From Gnetum montanum (Eukaryota > Streptophyta > Gnetopsida > Gnetales > Gnetaceae): 64,000 nucleotides of DNA. The position numbers were made by a program, and so were the translations under genes. The stretch is from contig MNCI01004832.1 of assembly GCA_015680685.1 (NCBI GenBank), positions 124,098-188,097 of the forward strand, given 5' to 3'. This document shows positions 46,431 through 57,330 of the stretch, one piece after another. Each line of letters starts with the position of its first letter. The stretch's first letter is position 1. The notes below the pieces were generated by a model that was not told the origin of the DNA, did no database searches, and was given only the letters and a program-made list of their open reading frames with translations.

Positions 46431-46760
46431 AACCCCTTGTACGGTGCCAATTTAGCGTCGTAGCGAACGGTGCATTGCTAGTTTATAGTCATGGTGGACT
46501 ATAAAGAGGCAAACTAGTTTATAGTCTTAGTGGACTCTGGATGCTAGTTTTATGTCATGGAGGATAGATTTTAGTGTCATACCGGATATGTCTCTGTGAT
46601 ATCAGTTTTAAGTTATGATCCAGGACTGTTCTGTGGTATTAGTTTTAAGTCATGATCCAGGACTGTTCTGTGGTATCAGTTTTAAGTCATGATCCAGGAC
46701 TATTCTGTGGTATCAGTTTTAAGTCATGATCCAGGACTGTCTGTGCTAGTTTATAGTCAT
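46430..46760 (-). repeat. Dyad minisatellite array B' of Tat-B
   Basis: Plus-strand units with core CTAGTTTATAGTCATGGTGGACT: AGTC, six bases, GACT, exact at about 46487-46500, 46526-46539 and 46753-46766. In the middle (about 46596-46742) are four nearly identical units of about 37 bases containing TTTTAAGTCATGATCCAGGA, the freshest tandem repeat in the window. By order it corresponds to array B of Tat-A. Confidence 0.85.
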
Positions 46761-46919
46761 AGTGGACTGATGCAAACCTTGCTTGTGTAAAGTGTGATGC
46801 TTCATGCATGGTCATGCCACGTCCTTGCGAGATCTTGCAAAAATCAACTAGGAAGAAAACAACATCAAGCAACACCTGCCGTACATAGAGTTAGAATGTA
46901 TGAATGAAAGAAAAGAAAT

Positions 46920-47480
46920 GCAAAAAGTGATAGTTTTATGCCGTTCTAGGCTGTATGCTAGTTTAAGGCCTTTTTAGGCCATGTATTTTTGTAGTTTTAT
47001 GTTTTTTATTGTTTTTCTTTGTTTTCTAGAGTATATGTGTGCAACTAAATGTAACATAAATTTCTAAAGTGTAGTGCAAGATGTAAGGTAAATACTTGGA
47101 AAAGAAAGCAACGACCATGCAAGAATCTAAATTGTAACTTGTAATCTGTAAGCGAAAATTCAATGTAAGATGATGAGATTTTGTAAATCTATAATTTGTT
47201 TGGCTCTAGTTTAAAGCCATTTCGAGCATGGTATATCAGTTTAAAGTCTTTATGGACTATTGCATCTGTTGTTAAAGAAAGGATTACCAGTTTGATGCCA
47301 TGGTGGGCCAAAGGTAGCAATGTTTTCAAAAAATTTTAAATGGAACCGGCCATTTCTGACCGTGGCTAGTTTAATGTCATTGCGGACGTGTTGTAGTTTA
47401 ACATCATTTCGGATAGTTCGTAGTTTAACGTCATTTCGGACAGTTCGTAGTTTAACGTCATTTCGGACAATTCATATCAT
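46920..47480 (-). repeat. Dyad minisatellite array A' of Tat-B
   Basis: Units with mixed dyads: GGCC/GGCC at 46967-46980, AGTC/GACT at about 47236-47250, and GTC/GAC or ATC/GAT in the 27-base repeats AGTTTAACGTCATTTCGGAC at about 47390-47470. It lies about 280 bases downstream of the protease, matching array A of Tat-A in order, and is separated from array B' by only about 160 bases. Confidence 0.8.
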
Positions 47481-47760
47481 TCGTTCATTCTAGTTGTTGA
47501 GTTGCCTCTTGATCTTTTGTAGCTTAACATGTGGAGCTTAGTGTATGGGTATGATCTTATATTCACCTTCCCCTTCATTAGTGATTTCAAAGGGTAGTTC
47601 TGACCAAGAAACATCAACAGGAATGGCTCCTATGTCTGTGTCTTCTTGTGTTTCTTCAGTGCTAGTTGGGTTGTGAATCAATGTTGGGTTCACATTTTGA
47701 TGTATGTCCATGGTTTCTTGTTTAGGCTTAATGAACTCAATTTATGAACCTTGACCTACC

Positions 47761-48170
47761 TCAAGATATGAGGAAATGATCGATGATGATCTCACCACCC
47801 TCGTAAGGTAGATGTATCTCCTGATGGATTGGTGAAGATACAGCTTTAAGTTGAGCTAGCCAAGGACGTCCTAGGATTAGATTAAACTCTGGCATTTCAT
47901 CAACCACTATGAATTTAGCTGATGTAGAGAATTGATCTCCAGCTATGAAATCTAAGGTAACCATGCCTTTTACTCCCACATGGGACCACTAAAGGATCTC
48001 AATAAAGAGGTTGTTGTGGGTTGTATTTGTTCAGTGAGTCCTAGTTTTTCGATGATGGAAAGAGGTATTACATTTGTTGCTACACCATCATCGACATGCA
48101 CCCTATGTATTTTGAAATAATCAACATGTATTGTTATGAACATAGGGGTCGTGGTGATTTTCCTTATTTT
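47761..48170 (-). pseudogene. Tat-B protease
   Basis: Active-site region VHVDDGVATNVIPLSIIEKLGL at 48104-48040 (D-D-G), then FIAGDQF and FNLILGRPWLA at 47930-47860. Open in two minus-strand pieces joined near 47975. The best preserved of the three Tat proteases here. Confidence 0.88.
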
Positions 48171-50560
48171 CTCATCTAACTTAATGTCCTTAACGTGGAA
48201 CTCTAAGGATGTGGTCTTCGATTCTTGAAGTTGTGGGGATAATACTACATAAATGGATGGTTCATCTGCAGAAAGATCCTCACTAACAGGAATTGAAGTT
48301 AGCATCTGTACGAGAGCCTCTTGATGTAGTGGTGAAGTCATTACTAGGTCATATAAACTTAAAGAAGTATTCTTTTGTTTTAAGGTTTGTGTGACCTGGG
48401 TCAATGCATTAGCTAGGTCTTTACCATTTGGGACATTCTTATCCATAAAGATTTGGTCCATTTGACCTAACATTCGTATTTCTCATGGAGGGGTTTTTAC
48501 GTTAGTAGCTGAGAATGTTGGGTTTGGGATATGACTTGTAACTTCATCTTTGTTTTGATGACTTGTACTAGGCTCATTAACGGACGAACTTATGGGAATG
48601 GTGCTCAGCAGTGTAGGCTTTGGCAGTCCTGATTCATGTCCATGGTTTTCTCTCTCCATGCACTCTCTTTTTTCTTTTTCCAAGCACTCTCTTATTAGCC
48701 TATTGGCAAGACGTTGTCGCAAAGGTCATCGAGAAGTGGAGGTGGGTTCTGTGCCAGGGTGTTTTGGCACCAGGACCACAAAGGGAATGGGTTGATTTTC
48801 AGACGGTATGTTGGTTGTGGTGGCAACCGAAGGAGGTATGTGGATGATGAATGGTTTTGAAAAAGGGGTTTGAGGAGATGTTGGGGTAGGTGTGTTTTCT
48901 GAAGGCCTCCGAATCACAAAAGGTCTTCGCGGAACGTCTTGTCTGTTTTCCATATGGATAGTATTAATCACATATGGGGCATCATTGGTTTTGGTATTGA
49001 GAGGATCCTTGTAGACCCCCATGGATTGGTTTTGGGGCCTTACTGGGTTTGTCATCGAATACCACTTCACCCCCATCTATCATGCGTTGTATGTCTTGCT
49101 TCAACGCAAAGCAGTAATTAGTCCCATGACCACACCATTGATGACATTCACAAAACCTATCCAATCTAAAGCCTTTTGGGATGGAAGGTTCATTGGATGT
49201 TGCTAAGGCTGGATTTTTGGCCAATTTGCAAAAGTGATCATGTCTTTGTGAGGCCGCAAGAGACATTTGTTTGTGTTGAATTAGCCTAGCCTTTAGAAGT
49301 TGATCAAGCAGTTGTGAAGGCTTCATGGGCAATGGTGTGTATTGAGTAGGGTCTTTCCTTTCNNNNNNNNNNNNNNNNNNNNNNNNNNNNNNNNNNNNNN
49401 NNNNNNNNNNNNNNNNNNNNNNNNNNNNNNNNNNNNNNNNNNNNNNNNNNNNNNNNNNNNNNNNNNNNNNNNNNNNNNNNNNNNNNNTTGTGCCGCTTCT
49501 TCTATGTCTTTGATTTGTACGAATGCTTGGCTCAATGTGCAGGCTTTCAGGTAGTAAAGTTTTGACTTAATAAAGTTATTCACCGCTGATTTGAGGATAG
49601 TGAATAAATATGTTTCGGGAATAGGTTCGTGAAGTTCGTTTAAGGTTGCACTCCACCTTTGGATAAATTTCTATGCTGGCTCTAAAGGCGCTTGTTTAAT
49701 TTGAATCAAGCTATCTAATGTGGCTTCAGGTTTTAAGTTGTACTTGAAACGGGTGACAAATTGATGTAGCAAATTCTCTAAAGAAGATATGGAGCTACAG
49801 GGTAAAGATCGGTACCAGTCTAACGCTTTTCTGGTTAAGGACATTGCAAACACTCGTAAGATTACATGGGGCCATGCTTGAAGTAAAAGGCTTTCTGTTC
49901 TAAATGTTACTAGGTGGGCATTTGGGTCCCCTTCTCCATTGTACTTGGTCAGTTGAGGTAATGAGACTCCTTTTGGCAAGGTCAAGGGTGGAACTGAGGG
50001 GTATATTGGGTCATCTTGATAGAAATCTAGTACCTTGACTTTCTCATTGTTGAATGTTTTAAGGTGTTTTAATTCTTCTGCCAACGAGTGCACCATTTTT
50101 TGTGTGTCTGCCCATTCTTGGGTGGTAGGAAAACCAATGGATTGAGTTTATTATGGATGATAATGGTTTAATTATTGCATTGTTTGTGGAAAAGCAGGTT
50201 GTTGGGCTAACATTTGTTGAGGTGGGATGGTATTCGGGATTGAGACTACTGGTGGAACCCACTGCCCAGCCATATGTTGTGAGGCAACACCTTGAACATG
50301 TTGGGTAGGAGTAGTCAATGGTGTCCTATGAATTTGCATCTGGGGTATGTAATGGATGGATGTGGAAGCTGGTATGACTGACAGTATTCTAATTACTTGA
50401 GGTTGGAGGATTGACCCTACGTTGGTTTGGGCGAGTTGTCGGGATTGTACTAGTGGAGGAATTATGGAAGTGGATGCATCAGAGTGAATGTTATTGGATG
50501 GAAGTGGATGCATCAGAGTAAATGTTATGGAAGCAAGATGGATTAGTTTTGATAGGAAGT
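48170..50560 (-). pseudogene. Tat-B gag, with an assembly gap
   Basis: Gag with a P/Q/T-rich N-terminal part (50513-50172), a gag core (50096-49500, with LTRKALDWYRSLP), and the zinc-binding stretch FCECHQWCGHGTNYC at about 49140-49100 with all C, H and C positions kept. A P/T-rich tail follows. Compared with Tat-A and Tat-C it lacks the N-terminal FKFVYHNGREF-type domain and starts within about 80 bases of the primer site. A 35-base tandem duplication lies at about 50465-50530. N bases at 49363-49487 hide part of the core. Confidence 0.85.
49363..49487. other. Assembly gap (125 N)
   Basis: A run of 125 undetermined bases inside Tat-B gag. The reading frame on both sides can be continued, so the gap length is plausible but not verified. 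Confidence 0.99.
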
Positions 50561-50586
50561 GAGGTTTTAATCAATAACAAGAAAGT

Positions 50587-50605
50587 GGCCCTCCTTCTAG
50601 CACCA
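50587..50605 (-). other. Tat-B primer binding site
   Basis: The minus strand reads TGGTGCTAGAAGGAGGGCC, five bases after the 5' LTR. It is probably the least changed copy of the Tat-group primer site in the window. Confidence 0.82.
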
Positions 50606-50610
50606 AAAAC

Positions 50611-51994
50611 TGTACTGACCTAAATCGTCGGTGTAAGGCTGGAAGGGAAACAAACACCAAGAGATTGTTGGGCAGCCATAGCTGACCCTGCCTATGCCCG
50701 AGGGCAAGCTGGAAAATTAAACAAAGGTAGAGTGCCTTAGATGGTTTGCACGCAAATCAACCAAGGACTTCCCCGAGCGTAAGCTATGGCAAGTGCTGGG
50801 GTTATCGTAAACAGGATGTAAACGGAATGTAAACAATGATACGAAATGTAAATAAAGCATACAGAATTATGAATAAAGCATAAACAAAGTTATATTTGTA
50901 AAGCATAAACAGAATTAAATATTGTAAATGGGAGGCAATAATGAAACTATATTATTATTATTTTAAAAAAATGTGCACTGGTCAAAGCGTAGTTGCACAA
51001 GTGTGAATGGCAAGTCAAACGCCTAGCCCCAAAAAGATATATCACGATGATGCCATGATGAAATAGGATGAACGTGAGAAGAACTTGGAAGCCAAAAATC
51101 AGATGTGCTGAGCACCCAAGGATTGCAAGTTTTGTCCTCCTTCATAATTTCCAATCTCTCCAACCTTTGCCTCTTCATCTCCCTTCTCTCCTGTTGCTTT
51201 TGCTTTGCTTCTCTTTGCCTCCTCTCTAGTTTGTGTGAATTGATAGGGTATTTATAGGGTTCGGCTAGGGTTTGGCTAGGGTTTTCTTTGATCAGGTTCA
51301 ATATATTTTACAATTTGTGGGTCATTCAAGCCCATAAACAAATACAAATTAGAAATACAAGCCCTCAAGCGAAAAAAAAAATTAAAAAATTTAAAAAGAT
51401 TAGCTCCAACTCTGGCCCACTTGGAAAAATTATATTTCCTTTTTTTTTGTTGAATATTTGGCCTGATTTTGCATGGGCTTTCATATCCTTTTGCCATTTT
51501 ACAAATTTCTTGAAAAAGAAAATCAAGAAGGATTAACATCACCTCGCTTGTCTAGCATCCAGCGTGACTTGTAGTGTGACCTCCAAAACTTGCAATTTTG
51601 GGCTGAAATCTGAAATTTCTAAAGGCTGAGACCCATAGTTATCAATAGTGGACCTCGAGGATGACTTACACCCTTAAAATCAAGTCATTTTGGCTCAGTT
51701 TTGGGGCTCTAAAAATTGGTGATGCTAATCCTTACGCTGTGCAACGTCTGAAAAAGTAACCAAAGTGTACTTAACCAAAACCAAACATTTTGAACCTGAA
51801 ACTTTTAATTCTGGATGCTAGAAGTTGGTGCATTCTCCTGTGGGCCCCAAGGGGACCTTGCCTATTGAATCATGGAGCATCGGGGGCTGTTTTGGAGGCC
51901 TCCAAGTTTGGTCACACTGTACTCATGTTCGGCAGCAGCATGACTTAGCTTAATTCTTGTCTAAAAGTGCTAGGTCAAAATTAGTGGTGTTTCA
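50611..51994 (-). repeat. Tat-B 5' LTR
   Basis: Partner of 43620-45199, shorter by the segment described there. Over the first 215 bases I count about one difference in nine, mostly transitions. Confidence 0.92.
51249..51257 (-). promoter_or_regulatory. TATA box of the Tat-B 5' LTR
   Basis: CTATAAATA on the minus strand, in U3; also present in the 3' LTR. Confidence 0.6.
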
Positions 51995-51999
51995 CTCAC

Positions 52000-52400
52000 A
52001 AGATTGGAAAAAATGATGGGCATCCTAAAATAATGTAGGCCAATAATATCCTACAAGTAATATTTTAATGGCTGTTCATCTCCCAGTGTAATGACCCCCA
52101 TAAGGACCCTCATGAGCATCTTGGAGAACTCATAATTGATTTGCATCGGGAACACACCATTGGACCAAGCCATCGAAACACACCTTGTAAAGGTGTCTGT
52201 TGATTTCCATGAAATTTTTCACTCAGTGGAGAAACTGTTGTTTCTTTCTAATGTCCAGTCCTTGTGGTGTTTCTTGTGTAAGAAGATAAGTAAGAATGCT
52301 ACTATACCAATTTTTATCTGTGGGTGATTGATTATTTATTACACCTACAAAGAGGATTTCATCAGGGAAGTGATCAAAAGTTGGATATTCATCCTCTTTG
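52000..52400 (-). pseudogene. Athila-B integrase, N-terminal zinc domain
   Basis: The minus strand between RNase H and the Tat-B insertion reads DAHEGPYGGHYTG and YYWPTLF with a following H and C. This is the H-H-C-C zinc region of a Ty3 integrase with decayed spacing. It joins 43619 across Tat-B. Confidence 0.75.
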
Positions 52401-52408
52401 TTGTCCCA

Positions 52409-53930
52409 TCACAATCGAGATAAATGATCAACAACAACATTCTTGGTGCCTTTACGATCTACCATCATGAGATCAAACTCTTGCAAGATCACAAGCCATC
52501 GTATGAAGCGAGGGCTCACCGTTGGTTTATTCATAAGGAACCGAATCACACTATGATCTATGTGTACAAATACCTTATAGCCTAATACATAGTGCCTAAA
52601 TTTCTCTAGTGCAAACACCATGTCCATTAACTCTTTTTTTGTTGTGGTATAGTTGAGTTATGCACCAACAATGCTTCGACTTTCATAGTGAATGTAATAG
52701 GGACAGTTTTGGTCTTCTAACTCTATAAGTACAACTCCTAAAGCAAAATTGGACATGTTAGTCATTATATGGAATGGTTTGGACTAGTTAGGAGCTTGAA
52801 GAATGGGTGTTTCTATGAGCTTCTACTTCAGGGTTTGAAAAGCTAACTCACATTCCTTGGTCCATTCAAAGGGTACGTCCTTTTTTGTTAATTCTACCAA
52901 CAGTTTTTCAATCTTCGAAAAGTTCTTGATGAAGTGTCTATAATAGCCAGTATGTCCAAGAAATGATTAGACATCTTTTATAGTTTTAGGTTGATGAGAA
53001 ATTCCTTGGATGATTTTAATTTTTTTAGGATCTACCTCTATCCCTGTTTGTAAAATTTTATGCCCTAATACAATGTCCTCTTGGACCATTAAGTGGCTTT
53101 TCTACCAATTGAGCCTTAGGTGATTTCAACACATTGTTTCAACACTTACTTTAATCAATCCAATGCTTATTCAAAGTCCACTTCATCGGTGGAGAAATCA
53201 TCCATAAAAACCTCCACACCATTCCCTATTTGCTACTAAAATATACTGAGAACCAAACATTGAAATGTTTCTGGAGCATTACACAAGCCAAACAGCATCT
53301 ACCTATATGAAAATGTCCCCCAAGGACTTGTGAATGTAGTTTTGGCTTGGTCTTCTAGTGCTATTTGGATTTGATTGTACCCACTATAACCATCTAGAAA
53401 ACTATAATAACAATGCCCTACAATGGTATCTAAGACTTGGTCAACGAAGGGAAATGGAGAATGGTCTTTAAATGTTGCCATGTTTAATAGCCTAAAGTCT
53501 ATGCACACCCTCCATTCACCACTTTTTAAAGGTACAATGACTAATGGACTAACCCATTCACTATCAGCAATGGGGTAGATGAACCTAGCTTCAGAAGTTG
53601 TTCAATTTCTTCCTTAACTACTTGCTTAAGCTTTGGATTTAGTCATCTTTGTGATTATCATTGAGACTTCATGGAGGGGTTAGTGTAAATTATATGTTGG
53701 AATATCCTAAGATCTATTATGGTTAATTTAGGATATGACCAAACAAAGGTTTTTGACCATTTGTTTACCATCTTTAACAATCTTTCTTTTTGTTGAGTGA
53801 GCATAACATTATTGATTACCGATTTTCTATTTTTGAGAAATGCATACTCCATATTGGTGGGCAACAATTTTAATTTAAGGGGCTCTTGCTTAAACTCATC
53901 AGGGATTTCCAACTTCCCCTAGTTGATATC
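52409..53930 (-). pseudogene. Athila-B reverse transcriptase and RNase H
   Basis: RT lead-in (53912-53658, LKLLPTNMEYAFL). Polymerase core open at 53508-53299 with CIDFRLLN, PFPFVDQVLD, YYSFLDGYSGYNQIQIA (first catalytic D) and TSPWGTFSYR. The YxDD region (about 53190) is decayed. RNase H ends at 52627-52409 with ALEKFRHYVLGYKVFVHIDH and a LLQEFDL-like stretch closing in DHLSRL, the usual Athila pattern. It would copy the RNA and degrade the template. Confidence 0.9.
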
Positions 53931-54099
53931 TTTGGTGTTAGTACTTGGAAGTTGGCAATGGACTTGTTCTAATGCATCTATGATATCAATGTAGGCACAA
54001 GTCAAGCTCTTAGTTGGTTCCATGCATAAAGCTGAATTGTTTTCTAGGTTAACTATTAGCCACTAGGTGTCTTCCTATCTTGTGGCTACTACATACAAA

Positions 54100-54650
54100 C
54101 ATCTTTGTATGTTAGATATTTGTGCACACTGGTTGCATGCAGGCAATGTTGAGCATTGTACAAACTAGAACTTCTACATGCAGTTGCACCATGTGTCACT
54201 ATACGCGATGCATGGAACTTTCTTCTTCTCAATCTTCCTGAATATATTTCCTTTTGATATCTCTAGGGAAATATCATATATTCCTAGGTGTGCATCAATT
54301 GTACTTAGCCATGCTCTTCCCATTATGATTGTAAAATCCCCCTTGCAGTTGTTGACTTGAATCATGAGGAAATTGGTTGGATACAACCATCTACAAATAG
54401 TAGTAATAATATCCTTCACTAGTCCCAATGGGACAGTGATGGACTGGTTGTCCAACTCTAAATAAATATTACTCTTCTTTAGTAGAGGCAGGTTCCAAGC
54501 TTTATACATTTCTTAGGAGATTAAATTAACATCTAAACCTAAATCCAAAAGAGCTTTACAAGGCTTGTTTCCAGTGATTTGCAAATAAATAAGAGGACTT
54601 TTAGGATTAGAGAATTTCCTAGGAAGATGGCCAACTTTAATCCAATTAGT
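54100..54650 (-). pseudogene. Athila-B protease
   Basis: Open at 54509-54174. It reads LELDNQSITVPLGLVKDI, FLMIQVNN and FTIIMGRAWLSTIDA, the Athila pattern of the C-terminal half. The D-T/S-G loop should lie near 54540-54600 but is broken there (AxLDLG-like remnant). It would process Gag-Pol. Confidence 0.8.
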
Positions 54651-57250
54651 GATGGCATGGGTTAACATGGAAATATGTGTTGGGTGCAATTTTTGGTTCG
54701 AAGGAAGCTCTAAAGATCCAAATTATGATGAGGTGTTTGGATAATTAGCCACTTGTGGTGGTAAAGACTTGGTTGGTCTGTTGGTTCTAAAGAAAGATAT
54801 CCACTTTGATTGATTGTCCGAACCAATAGCAGGTTGAAGAATGATAGCCCTTGTAGCATTACGTTGCTATAACTGGGTAGGAAGCTCACCCTGCATAGTT
54901 GGAGTAGGTGGTAATGGAGCTGAGGATGGAAAAGATGTAGACAGATGAGAAGGGTAGTGTGTATGTGGAGCATCACCCCTAGAAGAAGAAGAAGTTCTAT
55001 AGTACTCAAGGGTTTAGTAGTGAGATTGAAGAGTGTCATGACTGGTAGAGTCACATGGAGAGATCAACTGCTAAACATAATACCCGTATGGGTAAGGTTG
55101 ACAATAAAGGTACTATTGATGTGGTAGTGGCATTCCCCATGACTATGGGTGTTGCCACTATTGATAATATTCATTTGGCTCCACTCGGATAATATATCAA
55201 GGGTTGGTCGAACTATCTTGGGTTACCTTGAGGATAAGGTAACCTTCTAGGTGTCTGTCATCTATTTAATCATGGGTTTAGTGCATACACCCCAGACTCT
55301 TATAGATGTAACACTACTGGGCAACATCCCTTAGGATGGTCATATTGGCAAATCTCACATCTGCCATCATTTTTTATGCTTGAATCCACAACCTCTTCAA
55401 TAACAGCAACCTTGCCCTTACCCTTGTTAGGTGCAGACTCAGCTTCTTTCTTTTTCCTTCTCTCTTGGTAACTACTTTTTTCTCTAGAATCCTCTACTAT
55501 TTTTAGGACAGTTTGAAGTTTGTTGTCTAGGGAGTTCACATTTGATCCACCTTTTTTGATACTTCAGATGCAAATTTTTGAATGGAAAAAGTCTTTCTAT
55601 TCACCATCTCTTCAAGTGGTGAATCTTCTTCATCTTTGCAAAATTTAATTTCCTTCTTTCAAAAGGAAGCATCTCTGTTGTACTTCTCCACACTTTCTCT
55701 TTTCCTCAACTCATCTTCCTCTTTGGAAACTCACTTCAACAATATTTGTATTTGATGGGATCTGAGCTCAAATAGCCTTTGTTAAGCATAAGTCCCAAGG
55801 GTTTTTCATGTTTCATTCCTAAGCCCATCTATGAGATGGCATATTTGTTCCTTTTGTGAGTAACCATGGCTAGTGCAACGATGTAATAATGAATAATATT
55901 AGCTAGTGGTAGCATCCAAGGGTTCGTGTCCTCCTTATTTCCATCCTTGGATTTGCTTACACAGGTTGGGCACTTGGGAGTACGTTTGATACTTATTGTT
56001 GAATAGCTCCAACATGGTACTCCATCAATGAATGGATTTTGATTCTAAGGATTGGTACTAGCTTTCTTCTTCCTTGATCAATATCTATGAAAATAAATTT
56101 TACTTTTGCCACTCATTTTCTATATTCTGCAAGGCACATGCATCATGGAATGCTTGTACATGATTTTGAGGATTAGCATTGTATCCCCCTTCAAATTGTA
56201 GAATGTTATTCATCTCTAGTCTTTTGATCCTACTATCTTTCTGGTGCCTTACTAGAATCCTAATAGCCTCTACTATATTTAACATACTTTTGGGGGTGAG
56301 TAGGGGTTCATTGTGATCATGCTGCCTATGGCATCTATGATGCCTATGTTATTTCCTACTTTCCCTTCTTTCATGATGTGTCTCTCTGGAATGCCCTCAT
56401 CCCCTTTCTCTACTATTTGATCAGTGATTTCTATTTTTCCTACCATTGTCCTCATGGTCTTGTTCATTGCAATTGAATTTTAATCCCAAACAAGAGGAAG
56501 AAGAAGATGATGAATGTGAAGAGGAAGGAGGACTGGCACCATGTTGATGCCTACCACCTTCTCTTTAGTGGTTGCAGCCTCAGTCATCATTATGATCATG
56601 ATGTCTATCATTATCATGTGTTCATGTTCCTTTTCTATACCCTTTGTGTCTGTTGGTACTAGAACCTAGGCTATGAATAGTTGAGTGAAGATTTTGATAC
56701 CCAACTCCTTGACCAAAGTCAAAGAGAGGAACATCATTTTGTGGAAAACCTCCTGACACAAGTTCATCACTATCGTTTTTACCTAGGACATACGAGACAT
56801 CTTGAGACCACTTCCCCTTCATGGATTCGTAATGTCTCTCCTATTGTAGATCCCTCTAACATTGTGCCTCCATGGATTGATAATCTCTCAAATCTTGTTC
56901 ATGCACAATGTACTCTAACTGTAAGTGCTACATACTAATTCATGTGAGAGCACAAAGAAGCATGCTTGGGATTGAGCGATCGAGAGGTAATACTATGTTA
57001 CCTTCTAAATCACACCATTGCAATTTTTCATCTTGGTGGAGGATAAAGGTAAAGTCTAGTACATACTCATTAGGATGAGCGTATACCATGCAAAACTATT
57101 GGGGCATTGGTAGAACATCTTGTGCACCCTACCTTCCATTGTTCATGGTATAAGACCTAGTCAGTGAAGCACTCTCATAAGAAGGAGGAGACATGATTGA
57201 TTACTCTGTGTGTAGTATTCATTTTTGGTGATTGTAGGATAGTTAACCCC
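54650..57250 (-). pseudogene. Athila-B gag
   Basis: At the N terminus (about 57090-56940) the words VYAHPNEYV and FTFILHQDE match the start of Athila-C gag. The core (about 56285-55800) is collinear with Athila-A and the 1.6-2.5 kb remnant. A zinc knuckle CEICQYDHPKGCCP lies at about 55370-55320, followed by a P/S/H-rich tail (55054-54710). It has several stops and frameshifts but an uninterrupted order. Confidence 0.85.
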
Positions 57251-57310
57251 AAGGGTTTGTTTCAATGATGGAAGGATTTCCTAAGTTCTAATCAGCACAC
57301 AAACAACAAA

Positions 57311-57330
57311 ATCCCTGGTAATGGTGCTAA
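57311..57330 (-). other. Athila-B primer binding site (tRNA-Asp type)
   Basis: The minus strand reads TTAGCACCATTACCAGGGAT. All differences from the usual TTGGCGCCGTTGCCGGGGAT are G to A, at the three CpG sites and two others. Confidence 0.8.

Larger units (their letters stand above)
43620..51994 (-). mobile_element. Tat-B: pol-less Tat-type element
   Basis: LTRs at 43620-45199 (1580 bp) and 50611-51994 (1384 bp) with an exact target duplication CTCAC at 43615-43619 and 51995-51999. The primer site is at 50587-50605 and the polypurine tract at 45200-45219. The minus-strand order is gag, protease, dyad array A', dyad array B', 3' noncoding, LTR. RT, RNases H, integrase and the antisense gene are missing. 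It inserted into the integrase of Athila-B. Total 8.4 kb. Confidence 0.95.
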
